A stretch of 64,000 nt of DNA from Candidatus Poribacteria bacterium. GTDB taxonomy: Bacteria; Poribacteria; WGA-4E; WGA-3G. The notes below the pieces were generated by a model. That model had not been told where the DNA came from and did not search any database. It worked only from the letters and a program-made list of their open reading frames with translations. Of the stretch, positions 36,362 through 46,445 are shown piece after piece (positions within the stretch are counted from its first letter, which is position 1; each line of letters starts with the position of its first letter). The position numbers were made by a program, and so were the translations under genes. The stretch lies in NCBI GenBank assembly GCA_022824265.1, contig JAJEAG010000055.1, positions 62,001-126,000 of the forward strand. The letters run 5' to 3'.

Positions 36362-38323
36362 ATGAAAAAACACATATATTCGTGGCTTGCAATCCTTCTC
36401 ATCACATTTTGTCTATCAACGGCATTCGGTGAAAATGAGCCTTCACCGCAAATCGGTTTACCCGAAGGTGCTACTACGCGGTTCGGTAAAGGTGCGATAA
36501 GCAAAATAGCCTACGCTCCCGACGGTACTAAGTTGGCAGTAGGGAGTTCTATCGGTGTTTGGATTTACGATGTAGAGAATGGAAAAGCACTAAATCTTTT
36601 CCCTATGTATGGTGTATCCTGCTTAACATTTAGTCCGGATGGAAAGACCTTTGTCAGTGGGAGTAGACAGCATCATCTCGTTTTATGGGATATGGCAACC
36701 GGTGAACCACTGCGCACTTTCAACAATGGTTATGGCAGTGATGTTTTCAGCGTGGCGTTTAGTCCTGATGGGAAAACCCTTGTCAGTGGGCATGACAACG
36801 GCTTTATTTGTTTGTGGGAGACAGCAACAGGTAAAGCTTCAAACGACTTCTTCAATATCTGGGGTGAAGAAGGAACTGAACTCATGCCTGATCATATAGG
36901 TGCGATTCATAGCATAGCGTTTAGTCCTGATGGGAAAACTCTCGTCATTTTGTGCAAGGGGACGAATGATGCTGTTCATTTGTGGGAGGCGACAACGGGT
37001 AAGTATATCCGACGCATGTTCGTTACAGGAGGTGAGGAAAATTCAATAGAGAGTATCAGCTTCAGTCCGGATGGACGGACAGTCGCAATTGGATTGGGAA
37101 CAACAGGGATTTCCTTGTGGGATACGAAAACCGACCAACCCTATCAATTCCTTGATGGACATCATAAATGGGGAGTTTTAAGTTTAGCGTTCAGTTCAGA
37201 TGGTTTGCTGCTCGCCAGTTGTGGTGAGGATCAGATTGTAAATTTATGGGATATGGAAAACAACAAACACCTTCGAAGTTTTAGGGGACACAAAAACGAG
37301 GTCTTTAGTGCGGTGTTTAGTCCTGACGGGAGAACAGTCGCGAGTAGCAGTAAGGAATCTGTCCATTTATGGAATACGGAAGGAGAAGAGCATCTATGTT
37401 CTGTCATCGCGCATGCTGCTATTTTGGATGTAACGTTCAGTCCTGATGGGAAAACTCTCGCCAGTGGGAATGGAGACAATACTATTAGTTTATTGGATGC
37501 GAAAACCGGTAAACACATGTCCACTCTCACTGGACATAAGAGTGAGGTATCTAACGTAGCGTTTAGTCCTGATGAGAAAACCCTCGCCAGTGTGGGGGAC
37601 GACAGTATCCGTTTGTGGAATACGAGAACAGGTAAACACCTCCAAACTCTCTCTGAATCTAAGTATCGTAGTGCTGTGTTTAGTCCAGATGGGGAGACAC
37701 TTGCGACTAAAAACTGGGATGGCAATGTCCATTTGTGGGATACAAAAACAAACGAAGTTGTCTATACGTTCACTAAGCAAAAACATTGGGTCTTTCACAT
37801 GGCATTTAGCCCCAATGGACAGATACTTGCTGTGCTTCAGAATGAGAACAGAAACCGCAGTTTATGGGATATAAAGACAAATGAACTTATATGCTCTTTT
37901 ACTGTGCCAGTAACGGTAAGGAATCAGTGGAGAGCAGCATTCAGCCCGGATGGTAGCATGCTCGCAACAGGCATGGTAGATAAAACACCCTTGGGAAGAA
38001 GAGCTGATGTTGTTTGGCTGTGGGATACAACTACAGGTAAACATATTCGCACGCTCACCGGACATCTTAGCACAATTACGTGCGTAACGTTTAGTTCGGA
38101 TGGGCAGCTGTTTGCCAGTGGTAGTGAGAATGAGACAGTTCTTTTATGGGATTTGAAAACCAGCAAACCTCCTTACATACTCATTGGACACAATGATGAT
38201 GTTTTGGGAGTGACGTTTAGTCCGGATGGAAAGACACTCGCAAGTCGAAGCAAGGACGGCATCGTGCTTCTGTGGAATTTGAATGCAGTTGTCACTAATA
38301 CAGCAGATAACACGGAAAGATAG
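36362..38323 (+). CDS. Secreted WD40-repeat protein
   Basis: A signal peptide (~1-24, LAILLITFCLSTAFG) is followed by about fourteen WD40 units, each with a recognisable VAFSPDGKTLASG strand and a VxLWD end. This is enough for two seven-bladed propellers. Several units are almost identical in DNA sequence (for example around 37311, 37431 and 37551), suggesting recent internal duplication. No extra catalytic domain is present. Bacterial WD40 proteins act as binding platforms; the partner is unknown. AAGGAG precedes the ATG by about 10 bases. Confidence 0.9.
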   Translation: MKKHIYSWLAILLITFCLSTAFGENEPSPQIGLPEGATTRFGKGAISKIAYAPDGTKLAVGSSIGVWIYDVENGKALNLFPMYGVSCLTFSPDGKTFVSGSRQHHLVLWDMATGEPLRTFNNGYGSDVFSVAFSPDGKTLVSGHDNGFICLWETATGKASNDFFNIWGEEGTELMPDHIGAIHSIAFSPDGKTLVILCKGTNDAVHLWEATTGKYIRRMFVTGGEENSIESISFSPDGRTVAIGLGTTGISLWDTKTDQPYQFLDGHHKWGVLSLAFSSDGLLLASCGEDQIVNLWDMENNKHLRSFRGHKNEVFSAVFSPDGRTVASSSKESVHLWNTEGEEHLCSVIAHAAILDVTFSPDGKTLASGNGDNTISLLDAKTGKHMSTLTGHKSEVSNVAFSPDEKTLASVGDDSIRLWNTRTGKHLQTLSESKYRSAVFSPDGETLATKNWDGNVHLWDTKTNEVVYTFTKQKHWVFHMAFSPNGQILAVLQNENRNRSLWDIKTNELICSFTVPVTVRNQWRAAFSPDGSMLATGMVDKTPLGRRADVVWLWDTTTGKHIRTLTGHLSTITCVTFSSDGQLFASGSENETVLLWDLKTSKPPYILIGHNDDVLGVTFSPDGKTLASRSKDGIVLLWNLNAVVTNTADNTER

Positions 38324-38426
38324 CCAAACCTATCCGCTTATTCACATAGCACGCAAATGGTTTTGTAGCATAATCTATTAGATTCTGCTTTTAAAGGGCA
38401 TCTTGTCATATAATAACGTAACTTTG

Positions 38427-39602
38427 CTAACTGTTCTGATAAACCGCAGCAGCCGCACGGACAGCTGTCCCAGGTTCAACACTATGACCTACTTCACCAA
38501 GAAGTTTCTCAATTGCGTTTAATACGAGCAAAACGTACTGTTCGTTAGCAGCATCACCCATCAATCCAATTCGCCACGCTTTTCCAGCAAATATTCCCAA
38601 TCCACCGCCAATTTCAATATTATAGTCCTGAATAAGACGTTTACGAACGGTAGCATCATCAACACCATTCGGGATACGTAATGTAGTCAACATCGGTAGA
38701 CGATGGTTTTCTGATGCCGCTGGTTCAAGACCGATCGCTTCTGCCCCTGCAATCAAAGCACGAGCATTATGTTCATGACGTTCATAACGTGTCTCTTCCC
38801 CTTCTTCCACTACAATCCGTAGTGCTTCCCGTAATGCATAAACGAGAGTCATAGATAAGGTGTGGTGATATTTACGGGTGTCACCCATCCAATATTCTTC
38901 AAGAAGGGTTACATCCATATAAAAACTTTGTATCTTCGTTTTACGATTCCGAATCACCTCCACAGCGCGATCACTGAAACTGATTGGGGATAGTCCTGGT
39001 GGACCAGCAAGACATTTCTGCGTACAACTATATGCGATATCGATGCCGCGTGCATCCAAAGAAACCGGTTGTCCTCCAAGTGTTGTAACACAATCCGCAA
39101 GAAACAGCGCATCATTCTGGTGTGCAATCTCTATAATCTTTTCCAATGGTTGTAAGATACCCGTAGACGTTTCACCGTGAACCACTGCTACGAGCTTCGG
39201 AGAAACCTTGTTACATGCCTCTGCGATCTGATCCGGTTCAATAATATCACCCCAATCCCCGTGCACAGGTGTAACCACCCCGCCACACCGTTCAGCAATT
39301 TCTGCTATTCTTCCACCGAAATATCCGTTTATACCAACGATGACATGATCTCCCGGTTCAATGACATTGATCAGAGCAGTTTCCATACCCGAAGTACCAG
39401 TACCGGACACAGGAAAAGTCAGCGAATTTTGTGTGCCGAAGACTTGGCGCAATAAAGCAACGGTGTCATCCATTATGTCAACAAAATCCGCATCTAAATA
39501 ACCAAGCATGGGAGTTGTCATTGCTTTAAGGACACGCGGGTTCGCTATGGTCGGACCTGGACCGAGAAGAATACGGGGTGGAACTTTTAATTCATCATAC
39601 AC
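38427..39602 (-). CDS. Class V aminotransferase (alanine/serine-glyoxylate aminotransferase family)
   Basis: This PLP enzyme should transfer an amino group from serine or alanine to glyoxylate. The N-terminus PRILLGPGPTIANPRVL is typical. The glycine-rich FPVSGTGTSGMET and the PLP lysine in SCTQKCLAGPPGL are present, with GGLGIFAGKAWRIGLMG near the C-terminus. At 391 residues the length is normal. The start is GTG at 39602 with AGGAG about nine bases upstream; the overlapping ATG ATG is out of frame. It may also be a purine-catabolic ureidoglycine aminotransferase (PucG-like), which cannot be separated by eye. Confidence 0.9.
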   Translation of the reverse strand: MYDELKVPPRILLGPGPTIANPRVLKAMTTPMLGYLDADFVDIMDDTVALLRQVFGTQNSLTFPVSGTGTSGMETALINVIEPGDHVIVGINGYFGGRIAEIAERCGGVVTPVHGDWGDIIEPDQIAEACNKVSPKLVAVVHGETSTGILQPLEKIIEIAHQNDALFLADCVTTLGGQPVSLDARGIDIAYSCTQKCLAGPPGLSPISFSDRAVEVIRNRKTKIQSFYMDVTLLEEYWMGDTRKYHHTLSMTLVYALREALRIVVEEGEETRYERHEHNARALIAGAEAIGLEPAASENHRLPMLTTLRIPNGVDDATVRKRLIQDYNIEIGGGLGIFAGKAWRIGLMGDAANEQYVLLVLNAIEKLLGEVGHSVEPGTAVRAAAAVYQNS

Positions 39603-39626
39603 TATTCTTTACTCCTATAAATAAAA

Positions 39627-39652
39627 TAGGGACAGGAAATGACCTGTCCCTA
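39627..39652. repeat. Palindrome TAGGGACAGG/CCTGTCCCTA
   Basis: A perfect 10-bp stem with a six-base loop lies between two minus-strand genes. It has A-rich flanks rather than a strong T run on the minus strand, so it may be a REP-like hairpin acting as a weak terminator of the TPR gene. Confidence 0.6.
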
Positions 39653-39682
39653 CAAAATACTGTTTTCAAAAGACAAGACAAA

Positions 39683-42600
39683 TTAGTCGGAATCCTCAGA
39701 AACTTGACGTTCTGGAATGTTCCGGGCATTCATATATGCTTTAATTTCACTTGCCTTAAGAACACAGTAGTTAATTACCTCTTCAACCTGTGGATCTGCA
39801 GGTTTTGTCGTCGCATATTTCTTAGGTAATACATTGAAATAATGCAATGCATCAGCATAATAGTTTTCCTCATCATTTGCCAGGATTGTATATGCCTCAC
39901 CTAACTTACCGTAAGAAAGATCACCATACTTGGTATTTGAATAATCGTCCGCAATAGATTTAAACAGCTTAATTGCGGCTTCAATGTCTTCCTTTTTGCC
40001 TGCCTTTTGAGCCTGACCAAGTGACGAATTGGCATACTTGTATTCATTATGTGCAAGGAAACTTGCAGTCTCATTGAGGAATGTCTGTGCAGTGTTTTTG
40101 GATTCAGAACTGAGACCGGGTGAAGACAATGCACGCTCATAATTGTCAATCGCCTTACGGAAAAGCTCAATTTGCTCTGTCGGTTGAAGTCCCGGATCTA
40201 ATGCAGAGTTATAGTGCTTATTGCCGATGTTGATAAACGCTTCACCAGCGAATTTGCTATTATTATATTCTTTGACAAGAGTTTCGTTTGTAGCGAATAG
40301 TTTGTCAAGATATGCTTTTTCAGCAGATGCATTACCTGCCTCTTTCGCTGATTCCGATAAGTATTGATAGCAAGTCGCAATAGCGTATAAGGATTCAGGT
40401 GCTTTTTCATGGGCTTTATTAACCTTTCTGACCTTATCGTATTCAGCAATTGCCTTTTCAAACTGCTCGGTTGTGTAATAAGCTTCCCCTGCTTGATACT
40501 GCCAGAGGGCTGCATCCTTAGCATTCGGGTAACGTTGAACTAATTCTATGAAAAGTTTAGCAGACTTATCAAAATAGGCTACCGCTTGAGGAGACATCTC
40601 TTCATCAATACCTACTTGCATCCTACCTAAGTCAAAGTTGGCAGATGCCAGATATGTTGATGCAGTTTCAACGTTTTCAGAAAGTTGACTTGATGCTGGA
40701 AAAACACCTGCAGTTGCATACTTAATAAAATCTGTAAGTGGATCAATAGAAAGCAACAACTCTGGACGACGTTTGAATCCAATCCCTACAGAGTAGTAAA
40801 TTTGACCTGCTTGGAACAGGGACGTTTGCACATACGGAATAACCGTTTGTTTGTCCGCTTTTTCTACAGGTGAAGCAAGTTTACTGACTTCATAGAATGT
40901 TGATGCAGCTTGTCCACTCATATCAATGTAAGGTTTGGCATCATACCCTTGAGCTACATCACTCGGTAAGAGCGAACGCGCTTTATCAGAATAGAGATAG
41001 CCAAGGTTATATTGCGCAGCTGCTTTCTGTGAAACAGTCGCAGTCGGACTCGACTTAAGTGATTCTACCGAACTCACTGTTTCTGCGATAGCCTCATCTA
41101 AACGTCCTAATTTAACATAGAGTTCAGAACGTCGCAGACTTGCATCCGCCACCATAGAAGCAACACCAGTGTTCTCTTCCGTACTATAGTTGGTAATTAG
41201 GTTTTGGAACATTTCCAACGCTTTATCAAGTTCGTTGATTTTTTCCTGATAAATCAAACCCATTCTATAGTAGGATTGTGCTTGAACCACTTTATCTGCC
41301 AAGTTAATTGCATTCTGATAATTTTTCAATGCATCATCGTACAACTTAAGGTGCTCATCTTGTGCATAAGCCATTGCGAAGTAGGAACGTCCACGGAGGT
41401 CGTCATCTTCGGTATTCGAAATGATGTATTGATACTCTTTCACAGCATCTTGATAATTACCAACACTGCTGTGTAATTCGGCAAGTCGAGAATGTGCTTG
41501 AGAGATGAGATTCAACCGTGCTTGATCCTCGGTTTGTCCTTCAAGAGCAGTAACCTGTTGGAATGCTTCAATAGCACCTTTTGAGTCTTTCAGCCCTAAC
41601 TTTGCTAAGCCAAGCGTATAACCTGCACTGATACGGTTGTCAACATTATCTGTCATCTCCGCAACCTGCATTGCTGCACCAACGGCATTCGTATAGGCAA
41701 GTTGTGCAGAATCGGCATCTTCAGCTTTCAATGCTATCTGGTAATAGCAGACAGCTGCTTGATATTGTGCACTTGGGGCAATATCACTATCCGGGAAACT
41801 TTCCACGAATGTTTTATATGAAGCAAGTGCTTCTTGATAACGTTCCTTACCGTAGTAAGTATGCCCTATTTTAAGTTGGGATCGGATACGAGCATCTTCG
41901 GATGCTCCAGGATTGTTAACAATTTGTTGGAGGCTTGCAATGATAGCATCTATATTGTCTGCATCTGTATTTTCAAGAGCAATTGCTTTGATGAGATCAA
42001 TACGTCCGAGTGTCTTGAGAATTGCCTCATCACTGGAGTTCGCGAAGTAACCACTGGCAGCATCCGCTGTCTGAATCACGAGAGACCATTTAGATGTGTC
42101 ACCACGTTTTTGTGCGGCATCCTGATAAACAAGCACTAAACCGAAATATGCTTCAATTGCATTAGGGCTATCTTGATGTTCAGTGATAACTTGATTAAAT
42201 GCTGCAATGGCTTGTTCTGCCAATTCCGGTTTCTCTTCTGAAGCATGGTAGTAACAGAGACCTACAAGATAGAGCGCATCATCCGCATATTCACCTGTCG
42301 GATCACCATCAACAACAGCCTGATATTGCACAGCAGCTTCTTCAAAACGACTTTCCGCACGCAGTAAGTCAGCAAGTTTAATCTCTGCTAATGATAGGTT
42401 GTTCTTATCAGTAAGTTGAGGTAAGATTGAATTGTAGTATGTGATGGCTTGTTCCTTGTCACCCTGTTTCACATAACTATTTGCGGTGAGTAGCAGTGCA
42501 CGTTGATAATATTCACTGGTATCAACTATCATCGCATAACGTTCGCGTGCTGCATCCCAGGCACCGAGCATTTCGTGAGAGAGTGCCTCGTTCATGATAC

Positions 42601-44386
42601 AAGCTTCTATTTGTGAAATACGATCTGGGAAGTCTTGATAACGCCCTTCACTGATACCAGGAAGAAATGCTTCATCAGAGAACGTATTGATAGCTAACTG
42701 GTATGCTGCAACAGATTTTTGGAGATATTCGGTATTGAAATTTGTCGAAGGATCTCCTTCCTGATACCCCTCAGGTTTCGCTGCTTCATAATAGGAACGA
42801 CCTTCAAAGAATTTACCCATCAACTTTACGTTATGGAATTTCGGTAGCGGACGGTAATCCCATAATTTTGCATATTCCTCAGCGGCTTCAAGATACTGAT
42901 GGAATTCAGTCCGTTTCATATCGGCAAATCTGAGTTGCACTTCTGCTGCCAGAATATCATACTCGTTATCGCTCTTATTCTTTTCAATAAAATCACGGGC
43001 AACTTTTTCCAATTCTTCCTTACGGTCTAAGTCGTTCAATGTCCAGATCGCACCATACAAGGCATGCGGTGTAACAGGATTCTCTGGATAATTGTCTACC
43101 GTATTCTGATACCATTCTAACGCGAGTTGAAGTGTTTCATTCCCCTGTTCTTCATCGCCTGCTCCACGCTGATTAGTACCAAGTTTATAATACGCTTCAC
43201 CAATTTGGAAGGAACAGTAAGGGGTAAAATTAAGTTCTGCTCCATCATCACCTTCGGAGGCTTTTTCATGTTCAATCACAGTTTGATATGAGTCTACCGC
43301 ATCACTCCAACGCTCCAATTTGAACTGACAATCTGCTATACCAAGTTTTGCGTCACCAACAAAGGTACTTTCTGGATATTCTTCTATCAACACCGTGTAG
43401 GAGACAATAGCGTTTTCATAATCTTCTTGATCAAAATATGTCTGTCCAATTGCAGACTGAATATCTGCTTGAACTGAGCGATCCGCTGTGTTTTGCATTG
43501 CCAACTCATAGTTAACACGGGCATTGTCATAGTCTTTTTGTTTAGCGTAGATCGCACCTTGGTCAAAGTATGCAGCGGTAACAAGATTATGGTCAGGGAA
43601 TTGTGTGATAAAGTTTGTATACCGACTTATAGCCTCATCATGTCTGTCTAATTGGTTCAAACAGTACGCAGCCTTATACATAGCTTCGGCATGCAGTTCG
43701 GGAAAGTTCTTGAACTCTTCAGTAGCAAACTTATCAAATTCCGGGTATGCTTGCTCATATTCATTTTCATCAAGGAACGATTGTGCAATGAGAAGCTGCG
43801 CATCATCCTTAAAATCGGAGTTCGGAAAATTAGCAATAATATTACTGAAGGCTGTTCGAGAAGGTTCAAAGTTTCCTAACTTATAGTTCAATTGTCCGAT
43901 AGCGTACCATGCATTCTCAATTTGCAGACTATTAGGGAAGTTCTCAATCAACTGCATGAACTTGGCTTCTGCAATTTCATATTGTTCAGTACGATACAGA
44001 ATATGTCCCCAAAGGTATGTCAAGCCCTCTTGGTGTTTCGGGATAGTAGCGTCTGGGGCAACTGATTCAATATACTCAAGTGCGGTAGCATAGTGATTGA
44101 CATCACCACTCTGTTCCGCAAGTCGAGAATATGTGACAGCAATCTTAAAGTTTGCGAGGGTATTGAAGTCCTTATCGATAACCTCTGTTTTTACACCGCG
44201 TTTCTTGGATTCTTCAAGTGCCTCATTATATTTGTCGATCGCCCCTTCATAATCTGCTTGTCCGTATAAGGCTTCTGCAGAATTGTAAAGTTGCTCAACC
44301 TTTTTTGAGCTACCCATCATAAAAGGTGAGATGAGCGCAACAATCAAGGCAAGACCACCAATAATCCCCAAAAATCTTGGATTCAT
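39683..44386 (-). CDS. Giant TPR-repeat protein anchored by one N-terminal helix
   Basis: This 1567-residue protein starts with a hydrophobic helix (~5-25, FLGIIGGLALIVALISPFMM) that would anchor it in the inner membrane with the rest outside. The remainder is a tandem array of more than twenty TPR-like helix pairs (for example YDNARVNYELAMQ, YENAIVSYTVLIEEYPES, YQEALASYKTFVESFPDSD). Many resemble YbgF/BamD-type repeats (PNSxFxxDA). No catalytic domain is visible. AAGGAG lies eight bases before the ATG. It follows the ECF sigma and anti-sigma genes on the same strand, which suggests membership in their regulon. It is probably a large periplasmic scaffold. Confidence 0.9.
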   Translation of the reverse strand: MNPRFLGIIGGLALIVALISPFMMGSSKKVEQLYNSAEALYGQADYEGAIDKYNEALEESKKRGVKTEVIDKDFNTLANFKIAVTYSRLAEQSGDVNHYATALEYIESVAPDATIPKHQEGLTYLWGHILYRTEQYEIAEAKFMQLIENFPNSLQIENAWYAIGQLNYKLGNFEPSRTAFSNIIANFPNSDFKDDAQLLIAQSFLDENEYEQAYPEFDKFATEEFKNFPELHAEAMYKAAYCLNQLDRHDEAISRYTNFITQFPDHNLVTAAYFDQGAIYAKQKDYDNARVNYELAMQNTADRSVQADIQSAIGQTYFDQEDYENAIVSYTVLIEEYPESTFVGDAKLGIADCQFKLERWSDAVDSYQTVIEHEKASEGDDGAELNFTPYCSFQIGEAYYKLGTNQRGAGDEEQGNETLQLALEWYQNTVDNYPENPVTPHALYGAIWTLNDLDRKEELEKVARDFIEKNKSDNEYDILAAEVQLRFADMKRTEFHQYLEAAEEYAKLWDYRPLPKFHNVKLMGKFFEGRSYYEAAKPEGYQEGDPSTNFNTEYLQKSVAAYQLAINTFSDEAFLPGISEGRYQDFPDRISQIEACIMNEALSHEMLGAWDAARERYAMIVDTSEYYQRALLLTANSYVKQGDKEQAITYYNSILPQLTDKNNLSLAEIKLADLLRAESRFEEAAVQYQAVVDGDPTGEYADDALYLVGLCYYHASEEKPELAEQAIAAFNQVITEHQDSPNAIEAYFGLVLVYQDAAQKRGDTSKWSLVIQTADAASGYFANSSDEAILKTLGRIDLIKAIALENTDADNIDAIIASLQQIVNNPGASEDARIRSQLKIGHTYYGKERYQEALASYKTFVESFPDSDIAPSAQYQAAVCYYQIALKAEDADSAQLAYTNAVGAAMQVAEMTDNVDNRISAGYTLGLAKLGLKDSKGAIEAFQQVTALEGQTEDQARLNLISQAHSRLAELHSSVGNYQDAVKEYQYIISNTEDDDLRGRSYFAMAYAQDEHLKLYDDALKNYQNAINLADKVVQAQSYYRMGLIYQEKINELDKALEMFQNLITNYSTEENTGVASMVADASLRRSELYVKLGRLDEAIAETVSSVESLKSSPTATVSQKAAAQYNLGYLYSDKARSLLPSDVAQGYDAKPYIDMSGQAASTFYEVSKLASPVEKADKQTVIPYVQTSLFQAGQIYYSVGIGFKRRPELLLSIDPLTDFIKYATAGVFPASSQLSENVETASTYLASANFDLGRMQVGIDEEMSPQAVAYFDKSAKLFIELVQRYPNAKDAALWQYQAGEAYYTTEQFEKAIAEYDKVRKVNKAHEKAPESLYAIATCYQYLSESAKEAGNASAEKAYLDKLFATNETLVKEYNNSKFAGEAFINIGNKHYNSALDPGLQPTEQIELFRKAIDNYERALSSPGLSSESKNTAQTFLNETASFLAHNEYKYANSSLGQAQKAGKKEDIEAAIKLFKSIADDYSNTKYGDLSYGKLGEAYTILANDEENYYADALHYFNVLPKKYATTKPADPQVEEVINYCVLKASEIKAYMNARNIPERQVSEDSD

Positions 44387-44566
44387 TACATTCTCCTTTA
44401 GATATATGTAAAAACTGTGTGAAAATCGGAAATCTTTCCGTCACATCAATTGTGTGAATATAGGAACGGAATATTCGAACCGTCCTTTACATTTAGGATT
44501 CCTTCTTGATAATTCATCAAGGTAATGTTACGAAGCATTACAAATACTTCATAGATATATAACGTA

Positions 44567-45490
44567 TTACAATTTACTAAATTCGTAAGATTCAGAGATA
44601 GTGAGTATCTCTGATGGAACGTTCATCAATTCGTCAACAACCTGCAATGATTTGCGGTACTGCCGCGGATACTGTTCTAAATACTGTGCAACACGAAGTT
44701 CCAACGGAAACGCTGCATATTCATCATCGTGTAAAGGTGATTTATTATTTAAAATATCAGGTTGGGCATAAACAATCAGTTCGGAATTAGCATCATCTGT
44801 TGGAACAGAACGGTCATTGCTGATATGCATAACAATGATATGTCCTTCAGTTTCAGTCGTCAAAGGTTCTGCCAGCTTCCAATATCCTACCTTATCAGCA
44901 TCTGCTGCAAGGTTTGTGTTACTAACTTCCCCTGGCACCTTCCGCTTTGTAACGTAATCATTGTAAATGCCTTGTAACACTTCAGGTTTATTGTTGTCAG
45001 CATTGAGTTCCTGTGCAATGACTGGTTTGCCGACTTGTTTGGAAACTTGATTAGAATGCAGCCAAATATTCTGTTTAAACATGTGTGTGGCAACAAATCC
45101 CGTTACAATTAACAAAAATAGTGTACCTATTGGCAACAAATTTCTACCAATGAAACTATATCGACCAAAACTCTGACGAACTCGCGTCAGAAGAGACCAA
45201 GTAAATTGTCCCACTGAGGTTTTTAGACGTTCATATAGTGGTGTGGGACCTTTATTTTCAATGCAACGGTGCAATTCTACCTTAAATTGACGGTAATAAT
45301 TATCAGATACTTCAGGTTCAACATAGAAACCAACAACAAGATCACGCGTTTTCCTAAGTGCAGCAACTTCATGTTGGCATGTTTGACAGGATCTAAGATG
45401 TGACTCAACCTTTTCTGTGTCCTTGGTTGAAAGTGTATCATCTATGTAATCTGATATAAAACGTTGTATAGCGTTACACTTCAGTTTCAT
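44567..45490 (-). CDS. Anti-sigma factor with zinc-finger (ZAS-type) domain
   Basis: The N-terminal zinc-binding anti-sigma domain has the H-x3-C-x2-C pattern (H31, C35, C38, in SHLRSCQTCQHEV) plus C5. A single transmembrane helix at ~113-135 (LLPIGTLFLLIVTGFVATHMF) separates it from a ~170-residue extracytoplasmic part. It should hold the ECF sigma factor encoded 100 bp upstream inactive until an envelope signal leads to release. The periplasmic part has no recognised domain. Confidence 0.88.
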   Translation of the reverse strand: MKLKCNAIQRFISDYIDDTLSTKDTEKVESHLRSCQTCQHEVAALRKTRDLVVGFYVEPEVSDNYYRQFKVELHRCIENKGPTPLYERLKTSVGQFTWSLLTRVRQSFGRYSFIGRNLLPIGTLFLLIVTGFVATHMFKQNIWLHSNQVSKQVGKPVIAQELNADNNKPEVLQGIYNDYVTKRKVPGEVSNTNLAADADKVGYWKLAEPLTTETEGHIIVMHISNDRSVPTDDANSELIVYAQPDILNNKSPLHDDEYAAFPLELRVAQYLEQYPRQYRKSLQVVDELMNVPSEILTISESYEFSKL

Positions 45491-45590
45491 AACTTTTTCG
45501 GTTCCAACGTCCTTTACTTAGCATTTGAAACCGCTCCCACAAGGATTTTCCAAACACTTTCAATATATATTCAAATATAATAGTAACTAA

Positions 45591-46178
45591 CTAAAAATTG
45601 GAGTTAGCATCAACATACGGCTTTAACAGTGTTCTGAGTTGTTTCCGAGCATAGTGTAACCTTGAACGAACTGTCCCTTCTGAACAATTTAAGATTGACG
45701 CTATTTCAGCATGTGTTAATCCTTCTAATTCATGAAGGATTACGACAATCCGATGTTTAAGTGAGAGACTATTAACCGCTTTTGTTACCCAACGCCGTAA
45801 CTCTACTTTCTCCGCGTGTACTTGAGGATCATTCACCATCTCCGCTTTCTGTCGCACACTTGGATCAAAATCAATTTCTTGTGCAGTGGTTAGTGGAGAT
45901 TCACGTCTACGTTCGCGACGTTTAACGAAGTTCAGTGCTTCATTGACAGTTATACGATACACCCAAGTTTCAAAAGCTGCCTCTTGCCGAAAGGTGTGAA
46001 TTGACTGATACACCTTAATAAAGGTCTCTTGCATTACATCGTTAGCGTCCTCGTGGTTTTTAGTAATTTGCAACGCGAGGCGATGCACCATACGTTTATA
46101 CTTATCAACTAACGGTGCTAACGCTGTTTCATCTCCTTCACGAAGATGGTCAATGAGCAAGGCTTCAGTTCTTTCCAC
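45591..46178 (-). CDS. ECF-type RNA polymerase sigma factor (RpoE-like)
   Basis: A 195-residue extracytoplasmic-function sigma factor. Region 2 is at ~20-90 (DANDVMQETFIKVYQSIHTF, ETWVYRITVNEALNFVKRR). Region 4 is at ~130-185 with the helix-turn-helix LTHAEIASILNCSEGTVRSR. The start is GTG at 46178 with AGGAG nine bases upstream. It is followed by its probable anti-sigma gene and the giant TPR gene, the classic ECF arrangement. I see no clear ECF -35 GGAAC element before it. Confidence 0.93.
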   Translation of the reverse strand: MERTEALLIDHLREGDETALAPLVDKYKRMVHRLALQITKNHEDANDVMQETFIKVYQSIHTFRQEAAFETWVYRITVNEALNFVKRRERRRESPLTTAQEIDFDPSVRQKAEMVNDPQVHAEKVELRRWVTKAVNSLSLKHRIVVILHELEGLTHAEIASILNCSEGTVRSRLHYARKQLRTLLKPYVDANSNF

Positions 46179-46392
46179 GGAACATTTCTCCTACGGCTTC
46201 TACTATATTTAGACAACACTATTTTAAAAACTGTTCAATATTTCTAAAAAGACATTATAGCATACATTAATATATTGTAAATAAAAATATTGTGAATAAA
46301 ATTTGATCGGTACACTTCAGACCATTACGTTGAATTATACCCTCTACAACCCAATCTAAGAACCAATCTTTTCTGTTGCTGTACAACTAAAA

Positions 46393-46423
46393 AAGGACAA
46401 CGTATCTTAGATACGTTGTCCTT
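46393..46423 (-). terminator. Rho-independent terminator of the Ig-like lipoprotein gene
   Basis: A perfect 14-bp stem (AAGGACAACGTATC) with a three-base loop. On the minus strand it is followed by TTTTTTAG. It lies 22 bp after the stop codon of the lipoprotein gene. Confidence 0.92.
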
Positions 46424-46445
46424 CATGTCCGAAATAGTCGAAAAT

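Noticed and set aside
37231-37725. 164-codon frame antisense to the WD40 gene
   Set aside because: It arises from the repeated DNA of the WD40 units read backwards.
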